Of a stretch of 56,875 bases of DNA, positions 49,669 to 56,875 are shown one piece after another. Each line of letters starts with the position of its first letter. Position 1 is the first letter of the stretch. The notes beneath the pieces were generated by a model. That model worked only from the letters and a program-made list of their open reading frames with translations, was not told where the DNA came from and did no database searches. The translations under genes and the position numbers were made by a program. The DNA is from Umezawaea endophytica (lineage in GTDB: Bacteria; Actinomycetota; Actinomycetes; Mycobacteriales; Pseudonocardiaceae): the NCBI RefSeq assembly GCF_025061645.1, contig NZ_JANYMP010000046.1, positions 1-56,875 of the forward strand. The letters run 5' to 3'.

Positions 49669-52620
49669 CTAGGAGTCGTAGAAGACCCGCTCGACGACGG
49701 CCCGCGCCCTCCTCGTGGTGCGCCGGTACTCGTCGAGGAACTCCCCCGGATCCGTGCCCGGCGGGTGGCCCATGACGGCCGCCACGGCGGTCAGGTCCCG
49801 GCCGGTGGTCGGGAGCTGGTCACCCGGTTTGCCCTTCACCAGCATCACCGCGTTGCGCGCCCGCGTCGCCATCAGCCACGCACTCTTCAGCTCCTCGGCA
49901 TCCCCCGCGTCGAGCAGCCCGGCCTCCGTGGCCGCCCCGATCCCCCGGATGGTCGACGGCGTGCGCAGAGACGGGACGGCGTGCGCGTGCTGGAGCTGGA
50001 GCAACTGGATCGTCCACTCGACGTCGGCGAGCCCGCCGCGGCCGAGTTTGGTGTGCGTGCTGGGATCGGCGCCGCGCGGCAGACGTTCGGCGTCGACGCG
50101 CGCCTTGATCCGCCGGATCTCCCGCACGGCCTTCGCGTCCAGACCGCCGTCGGGGTAGCGGATCGGGTCGATCATCTCGGTGAACCGCTCGCCGAGGCCC
50201 GCGTCACCCGCGATGGGCCGCGCACGCACCAGCGCCTGCGCCTCCCACACCTCCGCCCACTGCCGGTAGTACGCGCGGTAGGACTCGAACGTCCGCACCA
50301 GCGGCCCCTGCCTGCCCTCGGGCCGCAGGTCGGCGTCCACCTGGAGCGCCGGGTCCTGGCTCGGCGAGCCGAGCAGCCGCCGCACGGTCTCGGCGAGGGA
50401 ACTGGCGTACTTCACCGCCTCCCCGTCCGTCGCGCCCTCCACCGGTTCGCACACGAACAGCACGTCGGCGTCCGAGCCGTAGCCCAGCTCACGGCCGCCG
50501 AGCCTGCCCATGCCGATCACCGCGACCCGCGCCGGCCGCGCCTCACCCGACGCGCGCACGGCGGCGTCCAGCGCGGCCTGCAAGACCGCGACCCACACCT
50601 CGGACAGCGAGACGCACACCGTCCGCAACGTCGTCAGCCCCAACAGGTCCGCGCTCGCGACCCGCAGCAACTCCTGGCGCCGCAACGACCTCGCGGCGGC
50701 GACCGCCCGTTCCAGCGCGTTGTGCCGGGCCACCGCGCTGCGCAACGGGTTCCCGACCTTCATCGGGTCGCGCCCGACCAGCGCCTCGGTGTCCGCCAGC
50801 ATCGGCAGCACCTCGGGGGCGCGCACCAGCAGGTCCGGCACCAGCTTCGACGTGCCGAGCAGCGCCGCGAGCCGTTGCACGACCGCGCCCTCGTCGCGGA
50901 GGAGCCTGAGGTACCAAGGGGTTTCGGCCAGCGCCTCGGACACCTTCCGGTACGCCAGCAGCCCACCGTCCGGGTCGGGCGTGGTGGCGAACAGGTCCAG
51001 CAGCAGCGGCAGCAGCGCGCCCTGGATGCGCGACCGGCGCGACATGCCCGACGTCAACGCCTGGATGTGCCGCAGCGCCCCGTCCGGCGCGGCGTACCCC
51101 AGCGCGGCCAACCGGGCCACGGCTTCCTTCGTGGTCAGCCGCATCGCCTCGGTCGGCACGTTCGCGACGGCCTCCAGCAGCGGCCGGTAGAACAGCTTCT
51201 CGTGCAGCCGCCGCACCTGGTTGCCGTGCCTGCGGAACTCCGCGAGCAGCACCTGGCTCTCCGACAGCCGCCCCTCCGCCGACAGACCCGTCGCGCGGGC
51301 CAGCCACCGCAGCCCCGCCGTGTCGTCGTCCGCCGGGAACAGGTGCGTGCGCAGCATCTTCTGGAGCTGGAGCCGGTGCTCCAACGTCCGCAGGAACCGG
51401 TACGAGCGGCCGAAGTCCACCGCGTCCTCACGACCGATGTACCCGCCCTTGCCGAGCACCGCCAACGCCTGCGTGGTCGCCGTGATGCGCAGCGACTCGT
51501 CACCCCGCCCGTGCACGAGCTGGAGCAACTGCACCGCGAACTCCACGTCCCGCAGCCCGCCGCGGCCGAGCTTCAGCTCCCGCCGCACCAGTTCGCTCGG
51601 CACGTGCTCCTCGACGCGGCGGCGCATCGCCTGCACCTCGGGCACGAAGTTGTCGCGGTCCGCCGCCGTCCACACCAGCGGCCGCACGACCTCCAGGTAC
51701 TGCTGCCCCAGCTCCTCGTCACCGGCGACCGGGCGGGCCTTCAGCAGCGCCTGGAACTCCCACGTCCGCGCCCACCGCTTGTAGTACGAGGCGTGCCCGT
51801 CGAGCGTGCGGACCAGCGCGCCCGCCTTGCCCTCGGGGCGCAGCGCGGCGTCGACCTCGAAGCACGCCTGGCCCGCGACCTGCATCATCGTGCTGGCCAC
51901 TCGGGTCGCCACGCCGATGTCGCCCTCACCGACGAACACCACGTCGACGTCGCTGACGTAGTTCAGCTCGCGGGCACCGCACTTGCCCATCGCGATCACC
52001 GACAGCCTGCACTCGGCGGAGCGGTGGGTCTGGGCGAACGCCACGGTCAGCGCGGCCCGCAGCGCGGCGACGGCGAGGTCGGAGATCTGGCTGGCGACGT
52101 CGTCGTAGCCGACGAACGGCAGGTCCGGGTCGACCACGTGCGCCAGGTCGTCGGCCGCGACCAGGCACAGCAGCGCCCGGTACTCCTGCCGGAGCGTGCG
52201 GATCGCCTCCTGGTCGCGCAGGTCGGCGACCGCGTCGACCAGCGTCGGCGTGAACCGCTCGACGTCGACGGACTCCGTGCCCGCGAGCAGCCGCCACCGC
52301 CCGGCGTCGGCGACGAGGAAGTCCGCCAGCGCGGTGGACGAGCCGAGCACGGCGAGCAGCCGGGCGCGGAGCACCGGATCGGCCCGCAGCGCGCCGGTCA
52401 GCTCGGACCAGCCGTCACCGAGGGCTTCGCGGACGCGGTCGACTCCGCGCAGCGCGAGGTCCGGGTCAGGGCTGCGGGACAGCGCCAGCAGCACCGGCTC
52501 GGCGCCTTCGGTCGGACGGCCGTCCGACCACCAGCCCGTCGCCCTGAGGTGTTCTTCGCTGCGCGGCCCGGTCAGCCCGAACCTGGCGGGTGAAGCGGAC
52601 GTGCGGGACGGATCGCTCAT
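49669..52620 (-). CDS. glnE: Glutamine synthetase adenylyltransferase/adenylyl-removing enzyme
   Basis: 983 residues, full length. Two nucleotidyltransferase domains: an N-terminal one with ELNYVSDVDVVFVGEGD and a C-terminal one with LGGRELGYGSDADVLFVCEP, separated by a helical region (GKGGYIGREDAVDFGRSYRF). It adenylylates and deadenylylates glutamine synthetase at the Tyr in NLYELPPEE-like loops, thus tuning nitrogen assimilation. Start ATG 52620. It is one step from glnA, with an ESX pair and other genes inserted between. Confidence 0.98.
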   Translation of the reverse strand: MSDPSRTSASPARFGLTGPRSEEHLRATGWWSDGRPTEGAEPVLLALSRSPDPDLALRGVDRVREALGDGWSELTGALRADPVLRARLLAVLGSSTALADFLVADAGRWRLLAGTESVDVERFTPTLVDAVADLRDQEAIRTLRQEYRALLCLVAADDLAHVVDPDLPFVGYDDVASQISDLAVAALRAALTVAFAQTHRSAECRLSVIAMGKCGARELNYVSDVDVVFVGEGDIGVATRVASTMMQVAGQACFEVDAALRPEGKAGALVRTLDGHASYYKRWARTWEFQALLKARPVAGDEELGQQYLEVVRPLVWTAADRDNFVPEVQAMRRRVEEHVPSELVRRELKLGRGGLRDVEFAVQLLQLVHGRGDESLRITATTQALAVLGKGGYIGREDAVDFGRSYRFLRTLEHRLQLQKMLRTHLFPADDDTAGLRWLARATGLSAEGRLSESQVLLAEFRRHGNQVRRLHEKLFYRPLLEAVANVPTEAMRLTTKEAVARLAALGYAAPDGALRHIQALTSGMSRRSRIQGALLPLLLDLFATTPDPDGGLLAYRKVSEALAETPWYLRLLRDEGAVVQRLAALLGTSKLVPDLLVRAPEVLPMLADTEALVGRDPMKVGNPLRSAVARHNALERAVAAARSLRRQELLRVASADLLGLTTLRTVCVSLSEVWVAVLQAALDAAVRASGEARPARVAVIGMGRLGGRELGYGSDADVLFVCEPVEGATDGEAVKYASSLAETVRRLLGSPSQDPALQVDADLRPEGRQGPLVRTFESYRAYYRQWAEVWEAQALVRARPIAGDAGLGERFTEMIDPIRYPDGGLDAKAVREIRRIKARVDAERLPRGADPSTHTKLGRGGLADVEWTIQLLQLQHAHAVPSLRTPSTIRGIGAATEAGLLDAGDAEELKSAWLMATRARNAVMLVKGKPGDQLPTTGRDLTAVAAVMGHPPGTDPGEFLDEYRRTTRRARAVVERVFYDS

Positions 52621-52659
52621 CGGTGTCCACGGTAGTCCGGGTCACCGGAGGACGAGCGG

Positions 52660-52884
52660 TCAGCCCGCGACGACCAGGTAGAGCCCGAACAGCACCACGG
52701 CGGCGCAGGCCGCGAAGCTGACACCCGCGACGACCGTGCCGCTCACGCCGTTCCCGCCGCCCTCACGGGCGTCCTCCCGCGCGGACATCCCGCGCAGGCC
52801 GACGGAGAACAGCACGACGAGCCCGAGCACGACACCGGTGCTGACCGCGAACACCGCGCCCAGCGCCATCCAGTCGACCTTCAT
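52660..52884 (-). CDS. Small two-helix membrane protein coupled to PiT
   Basis: 74 residues. Two transmembrane helices (ALGAVFAVSTGVVLGLVVLFSV and GTVVAGVSFAACAAVVLFGL, joined by a short polar loop). ATG 52884 overlaps the PiT stop (ATGA), indicating coexpression. Small proteins of this kind follow pit genes in other actinobacteria; a stabilising or regulatory role for the transporter is inferred. Confidence 0.78.
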   Translation of the reverse strand: MKVDWMALGAVFAVSTGVVLGLVVLFSVGLRGMSAREDAREGGGNGVSGTVVAGVSFAACAAVVLFGLYLVVAG

Positions 52885-54020
52885 GCCGCCACGTCCAGCT
52901 TGTGCGGCTCGGACTGGGCCGCGATCTCGTCGACCACGTGCTCCGGCCGCACCGGCTCGCGCCGGGACAGCAGCCAGATGACGACCGCCATGGTGATCGC
53001 GAGCACCGACACCAGCACGACGCCGAACGTGCCCTGACCGGCGAGCAGACCCGCGAGCGCGCCGACGATGCCCGCGGCGGGCAGCGTGAACAGCCACGCC
53101 ATGGCCATCCGGCCCGCGACGCCCCACCGGACGCCGTCGCGCTGGCGGCCGAGGCCGGAGCCCATGATGCCGCCGGACGCCACGTGCGTCGTGGACAGCG
53201 CGAAGCCGAGGTGCGAGGACGCCATGATCACGGTCGCCGCGCTGGTCTGGGCCGCGAAGCCCTGCGGCGCCTCGATCGTGGTCAGGCCCTTGCCGAGGGT
53301 CTGGGTGATGCGCCAGCCCCCGAGGTACGTGCCGAGCGCGATGGCGATGCCCGCGCTCAGGATCACCCACGTCGGCGGGCCGGAGCCGGGGCTGAGCGTC
53401 CCGGCGGTGATCAGCGTCAGGGTGATGATGCCCATCGTCTTCTGGGCGTCGTTCGTGCCGTGCGCGACCGACATCAGCGCCGCCGACGCGACCTGGCCGA
53501 CCTTGAAGCCCCTGTCCGACACGGACGGACGGGCTCTCCTGGTCAGCCGGTACGTCAGGAACGTCGCCAGCAGCGCCACGATCCCCGCGACCAGCGGAGC
53601 CGCGATGGCGGGCACGAGCACCTTGTCCACGACCTTCGTGAAGTGCACGGCGTCCGCGCCCGACGAGACCCAGGTCGCGCCGATGAGCCCGCCGAACAGC
53701 GCGTGCGACGAACTCGACGGCAGACCGACGTACCAGGTCACCAGGTTCCACATGATGGCGCCGATGAGGCCGCCGAACACGATCGCCGGGGTGATCTTGG
53801 CGTCGTCGACGATGCCGCCCGAGATGGTCTTCGCCACCTCGACCGACAGGAACGCGCCGACCAGGTTCAGCACCGCCGACAGCGCGACCGCGGTTCTCGG
53901 GCGGAGGGCACCGGTCGCGATGGACGTGGCCATCGCGTTCGCGGTGTCGTGAAAACCGTTGGTGAAGTCGAAGGCCAACGCCGTGATGACCACGATGATG
54001 ACTAGAAGTGAGGCATCCAC
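52881..54020 (-). CDS. pit: Low-affinity inorganic phosphate transporter (PiT)
   Basis: 379 residues, about ten transmembrane helices. PiT signatures GFHDTANAMATSIATG (N-terminal repeat) and VAHGTNDAQKTMG (C-terminal repeat), with the aspartate pairs that couple phosphate to H+ or metal. GTG 54020 has GGGGG upstream and is preferred over the longer frame to 54149, which lacks family features. It is coupled to a small membrane protein, and GTTYAYC-like PHO-box half-sites lie upstream. Confidence 0.94.
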   Translation of the reverse strand: MDASLLVIIVVITALAFDFTNGFHDTANAMATSIATGALRPRTAVALSAVLNLVGAFLSVEVAKTISGGIVDDAKITPAIVFGGLIGAIMWNLVTWYVGLPSSSSHALFGGLIGATWVSSGADAVHFTKVVDKVLVPAIAAPLVAGIVALLATFLTYRLTRRARPSVSDRGFKVGQVASAALMSVAHGTNDAQKTMGIITLTLITAGTLSPGSGPPTWVILSAGIAIALGTYLGGWRITQTLGKGLTTIEAPQGFAAQTSAATVIMASSHLGFALSTTHVASGGIMGSGLGRQRDGVRWGVAGRMAMAWLFTLPAAGIVGALAGLLAGQGTFGVVLVSVLAITMAVVIWLLSRREPVRPEHVVDEIAAQSEPHKLDVAA

Positions 54021-54032
54021 TCTGATTCCCCC

Positions 54033-54082
54033 GGCTGAACCGACACAGTCGTGGATGAACGCTACCTGTCGTTCAGGTAAAC
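54033..54082 (-). promoter_or_regulatory. Possible PHO box upstream of pit
   Basis: Minus-strand GTTTACC (54082), GTTCATCC (54060) and GTTCAGCC (54040) are spaced 22 and 20 bp, resembling GTTCACC direct-repeat units bound by PhoP in Streptomyces, which are 11 bp apart. The middle 11-mer unit is degenerate. Weak support. Confidence 0.4.
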
Positions 54083-54114
54083 GCAGGCCCTGCGGACGTA
54101 GGGAGAAAGGTTCA

Positions 54115-54870
54115 TCACACCAACGGCAGCTCGATCCCGACGTGCCCACCGGGCTCCAGTTCGCCGCTGGTCAACCGCACGAAGCGCTCGGCGAAGGGCT
54201 GCCACACCTCGGCCACGTCCGCGTGGGCCTCGGCCAGGCGCTCGGCGTCGAACGTGCCCGGCCGCGCGAGAGCCGCGCTGTCCGGCTCGTGCAACGCCCA
54301 CTGGAGGACGACCTCGGGCGTCGTCTCGATGTGGAATTGCAGCCCGTACCCGCTCTCACCGACGCGAAACGCCTGGTTGTCGTACTTCGGCGACGCCGCG
54401 AGGTGCTCGGCGCTCGGCGGCAGCACGTGGATCTCGTCGTCGTGGAACTGGATCACGTCCGGCGTCCACGGCAGGTCGGCGAACAGCGGGTCGCGGCTCG
54501 ACACGTCCCGCTTCGCGACCAGCATCGCGCCCACCTCGGGGCCCTTGGTGCCGCGCCGCACCTGGCCGCCGGTCGCCACGGCCAGCAACTGGGCGCCGAG
54601 GCAGATCGCGAGTGCCGGGACCTTCTTCGCCACGGACTGGGACAGCAGCTTGCGGACGGCGGGGAGCCACGGGAACTCCAGGTCGTCCAGCGCGCTCATC
54701 CCGCCGCCCAGGCAGACCAGGCCCTGGTAGCCGTCGAGCGATTCCGGGACGGGCTGCTCGTAGGGCCGGACGACGTCCAGTTCGGCGCCTGCGCCGGTCA
54801 GCCATTCTTCGAGCACGCCGAGCGGGTCGGACGCGTCGGGTTGGAGCACGAGCAAACGAGGTGCGGTCAC
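54115..54870 (-). CDS. Class I glutamine amidotransferase (GATase1) protein
   Basis: 251 residues. Nucleophile elbow AICLGAQLLAVATGG with catalytic Cys, and catalytic His in GYGLQFHIETTPEV. Oxyanion region VCLGGGMSALDD. Stand-alone GATase1 proteins of this type hydrolyse glutamine or gamma-glutamyl compounds; a GMP synthase partner domain is lacking. GTG 54870 chosen. Near glnE, as in other actinobacteria, so perhaps related to glutamine metabolism. Confidence 0.88.
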   Translation of the reverse strand: MTAPRLLVLQPDASDPLGVLEEWLTGAGAELDVVRPYEQPVPESLDGYQGLVCLGGGMSALDDLEFPWLPAVRKLLSQSVAKKVPALAICLGAQLLAVATGGQVRRGTKGPEVGAMLVAKRDVSSRDPLFADLPWTPDVIQFHDDEIHVLPPSAEHLAASPKYDNQAFRVGESGYGLQFHIETTPEVVLQWALHEPDSAALARPGTFDAERLAEAHADVAEVWQPFAERFVRLTSGELEPGGHVGIELPLV

Positions 54871-54885
54871 ACGTTCGAGGGTAGG

Positions 54886-55305
54886 TCAGCAGGCGCAGGC
54901 GACCCCGTCCAGGCTGCCTTCGACGGGATACCCCGCGGCCTGCCACGCCGTGATGCCGCCCGAGAGCCGCTTGACCCGGAAGCCGAGGGCCGCCAGCTTC
55001 AGCGCGCCCTTCGTGGCGGCGTTGCACTGGAAGCTCTCGCAGTAGCAGACGTACACCACGTCCCGGTCCAGGTCCTTCGTGGACTCCTCGTCGATCCCGC
55101 GGTGGTCGAGGTGGATCGCCGTGGGGATGCGAGCGTGCGCGAACGCTTGCGCGCTACGGGTTTCGACGAGTTGGAACCCGTCCGCCGCACCGGCGCGCAG
55201 GTCGCGCACGACGTCGTCCGGATCTGCCTCGAAGGCGAGTTCGGCGGCGAAGAACGCGGCGGAGACGGCAGGCTCGGCGGGCGGGAAGCGCAGTGTGTTC
55301 GTCAT
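54886..55305 (-). CDS. Rhodanese-like sulfurtransferase
   Basis: 139 residues. Rhodanese fold: FQLVETRSAQAFAHARIPTA, then YVCYCESFQCNAATKGALKL with the active-site Cys (CNAATKG), and LSGGITAWQAAGYPVEGS at the C-terminus. Probably transfers sulfur or acts in thiol metabolism. ATG 55305 has AGGA at 8-nt spacing. Divergent from an Lrp-type regulator, a recurrent pairing. Confidence 0.9.
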   Translation of the reverse strand: MTNTLRFPPAEPAVSAAFFAAELAFEADPDDVVRDLRAGAADGFQLVETRSAQAFAHARIPTAIHLDHRGIDEESTKDLDRDVVYVCYCESFQCNAATKGALKLAALGFRVKRLSGGITAWQAAGYPVEGSLDGVACAC

Positions 55306-55385
55306 GGCCACAATCCTGGTCGGACGGCGGTTCCGGGCACATGGGGAAGTCCAGCCGTGCAGGCGGATCTGCCTACGATTCCCCG

Positions 55386-55859
55386 GTGGAACTCGACGAG
55401 GTGGACTGGAAGCTCATCGGGCTGCTCCAGGAGGACGGGCGGCTGACGTTCGCGGAGCTGGGCAGGCGCGTGTCGCTGTCCGCGCCCGCCACCACCGAGC
55501 GGGTGCGGCGGCTGGAGCAGCTCGGGGTGATCGTCGGGTACCGCGCGGTCGTCGACGTGCGGCGGCTGGGGCTGCCCATCGAGGCCGTGGTGCGGGTACG
55601 CGTGCGGTCGCTGGACACGCCGCGGTTCCGGGAGCGGGTCGTGGTGCTGCCGCAGGTGCTGGACGCCGACCACGTGACCGGCGACGACTGCTGGGTGCTG
55701 CGGGTCGTGTGCCCGTCGACAGGTGACCTGGAGGCGTTCGTCGAGCTGGCGCAGAAGTACGGCGACACGACGACGTCGCGGGTGTTCTCGTCGCCGGTGC
55801 GGAACCGGGCGATCGGGCGGGAGACGTCGTGCGCGGTCGGAGAGGTCCCCCGGTCGTGA
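55386..55859 (+). CDS. Lrp/AsnC family regulator
   Basis: 157 residues. N-terminal AsnC HTH: LDEVDWKLIGLLQEDGRLTF, GRRVSLSAPATTERVRRLEQ; C-terminal RAM ligand/dimerisation domain: PIEAVVRVRVRSL, VTGDDCWVLRVVCPS. GTG 55386 start. Divergent from the rhodanese gene by 80 bp, so probably its regulator. Convergent with the GNAT gene. Confidence 0.93.
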   Translation: MELDEVDWKLIGLLQEDGRLTFAELGRRVSLSAPATTERVRRLEQLGVIVGYRAVVDVRRLGLPIEAVVRVRVRSLDTPRFRERVVVLPQVLDADHVTGDDCWVLRVVCPSTGDLEAFVELAQKYGDTTTSRVFSSPVRNRAIGRETSCAVGEVPRS

Positions 55860-55934
55860 AGGCCCCCCGAACTGAACGCTAGCGGAGGGGTCCGACAGAA
55901 ACGGGGCTCGTCGGGAGCGGCTGTTGGGTGGGTC

Positions 55935-56795
55935 TCAGGTTGAGGTGGTGGTGAAGAGGAGTTCGGCGGCGTCCAGGACGGGGACGAAGCCGATGCGCTG
56001 GTAGACGCCGTTCGACGTGGGGTTGGCGAGGTCGGTGTAGAGGAGGACCTCGGTCGCGCCCGCGCGTCTGGCCCAGGTGGAGACCGCGGCGGTGATGGCG
56101 GCGGCGTAGCCGTGGTTGCGGTGCTCGGTCGGTGTGTAGACGGGGCCGACACGGGACATGGCGTTGACGGGTGGGCTGACGGCGGCCCACGAGACCGGAA
56201 CGCCGTCGACCTCCCAGAACGCGTGCGTGGCCTGGCCGTGCTCGATCTGGGTGCGCAGTTCGGCGACGTGGTCGAGGTCCGCGGGCAGGTGGCTCATGGC
56301 CTCCACCATGAACGCGCGGTGCCAGGGCCCGAGGAATTCGACATCGGCCACCGTGGCCAGGCGCATCCGGCCCGGCACGGCCGGGGTGAGGAGCGTGCCC
56401 AGGCGGAACAGGCGCATGGAGATGGTCTCGTCGACCAGGCGGCCCGTCCGGTCGCACCACGCCGCGGCGAAGGCGTCGGCCGACTCGCGCTCGCCGCTCA
56501 CGCCGTTGAGGTCGGGGGCGATCCCGAGCAGGAAGTCCACGAAGTCGGCGGCCAGGTCCACGGGGATGGCGCTCGCGATCAGCGGCCAAGGCGGCGTGCG
56601 CACCGCGGCGCCGACCAGGTCAGGACCGTCGTGGGCCGTGACCAGGATCTCCTTCGGCTCGTCCGGGGACGGGTTCGCCAACCTGCGGGCGATCACCGTG
56701 AGCGCCACGGTGTGCCGCACCGGGTCCGCCGCGTAGAACGCCTTGGTGACGGCCCAGAAGTCCGCCAGCTCGTCGTGCACCACGAAGTCGGGCAT
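55935..56795 (-). CDS. GNAT family N-acetyltransferase
   Basis: 286 residues. N-terminal degenerate domain and C-terminal GNAT with motif A VGPVYTPTEHRNHGYAAAI (R-x-x-G-x-A pyrophosphate loop, HRNHGYA) and motif B VLLYTDLANPTSNGVYQRIGF (N-x-x-S-x-x-x-Y/F family end). Substrate unknown. ATG 56795 chosen with good N-terminal fit. It is transcribed alone; a terminator lies just upstream at 56820-56859. Confidence 0.9.
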   Translation of the reverse strand: MPDFVVHDELADFWAVTKAFYAADPVRHTVALTVIARRLANPSPDEPKEILVTAHDGPDLVGAAVRTPPWPLIASAIPVDLAADFVDFLLGIAPDLNGVSGERESADAFAAAWCDRTGRLVDETISMRLFRLGTLLTPAVPGRMRLATVADVEFLGPWHRAFMVEAMSHLPADLDHVAELRTQIEHGQATHAFWEVDGVPVSWAAVSPPVNAMSRVGPVYTPTEHRNHGYAAAITAAVSTWARRAGATEVLLYTDLANPTSNGVYQRIGFVPVLDAAELLFTTTST

Positions 56796-56819
56796 GGCAG
56801 AAGACCGTAACGCAAAAAG

Positions 56820-56859
56820 CCCTGTGGGGGAGCACCGTTACCAGTGCTCCCCCACAGGG
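56820..56859 (-). terminator. Terminator of a minus-strand gene beyond the window
   Basis: Perfect 16-bp stem (CCCTGTGGGGGAGCAC) with an 8-nt loop. On the minus strand the hairpin is followed by CTTTTTGCG, so it ends a transcript entering from the right. Confidence 0.85.
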
Positions 56860-56875
56860 AAAAATTGTCCCGCGG

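Noticed and set aside
49492-52593. 1033-residue plus-strand frame opposite glnE
   Set aside because: Arg/Gln/His-rich shadow of glnE, an effect of high GC at third positions; no domain, no ribosome-binding site.

Overview
High-GC actinomycete chromosome, most likely order Pseudonocardiales (Saccharothrix / Lentzea / Actinosynnema / Amycolatopsis type). Pointers are the strong GC bias, many GTG starts, adenylylatable GSI glutamine synthetase with glnE, WhiB7, UvrD2, an ESX-type WXG100/EspC-like pair, the UPF0182, PDZ-S16 and zincin_2 housekeeping genes, and TTGTCCACA DnaA boxes. Genus is inferred from overall character only; no search was run.

Layout. (1) 1-2161: right end of an actinomycete integrative element (RepSA-like initiator fragment, Xis, tyrosine integrase) abutting the 3' end of tRNA-Ala(GGC). 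(2) 2.4-10.7 kb: DsbA-like thioredoxin, MFS pump, GNAT, HrpB helicase, DinB protein, and two TetR regulators, each next to a palindromic operator. (3) 10.9-14.8 kb: P450, 3Fe-4S ferredoxin, ferredoxin reductase and Bcr/CflA exporter, an apparent oxidation/export cassette under TetR control. (4) 14.76-17.4 kb: a gene graveyard of S9 peptidase, beta-lactamase and PaaX remnants with deletion scars and frameshifts. (5) 17.6-24.8 kb: tmRNA, a NarL-type two-component system, amidohydrolase, smpB, ftsX, ftsE, prfB and a PadR regulator. (6) 25.2-26.8 kb: small zinc-ribbon gene, a repeat-rich intergenic island, and two identical initiator tRNAs, each with its own terminator. (7) 26.9-42.6 kb: block resembling the mycobacterial Rv3193c-Rv3198 neighbourhood (UPF0182, PPA1309, PDZ-S16, zincin, M48-like, DUF5679, ThiF-like, ABC1 kinase, methyltransferase, WhiB7, UvrD2). 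(8) 42.7-56.8 kb: glutamine synthetase block resembling Rv2219-Rv2221c (DUF4191, RDD, glnA, glnE), with an ESX pair, PiT phosphate transporter, glutamine amidotransferase, rhodanese/Lrp pair and GNAT.

How parts work together. tmRNA and SmpB form trans-translation. FtsE and FtsX form the division ABC complex. GlnA would be transcribed under GlnR, whose a-b-a-b box lies upstream, and its Tyr402 would be adenylylated by GlnE. WhiB7 sits behind a long leader with a WhiB7-type promoter, an 82-codon upstream ORF, a stop-codon hairpin and an intrinsic terminator. This is the architecture of ribosome-sensing attenuation of antibiotic resistance.

Most notable unexplained structures: the WhiB7 leader and its C-terminally extended protein; two pairs of perfect DnaA boxes with identical 19-bp spacing in inverted orientation around a ThiF/ABC1-kinase gene pair; a 117-bp nested inverted-repeat element; a 24-bp perfect inverted repeat between convergent genes; a 35-nt perfect palindrome that is at once a TetR operator and the Shine-Dalgarno region of its target; and an 8-bp microsatellite of about 15 copies.
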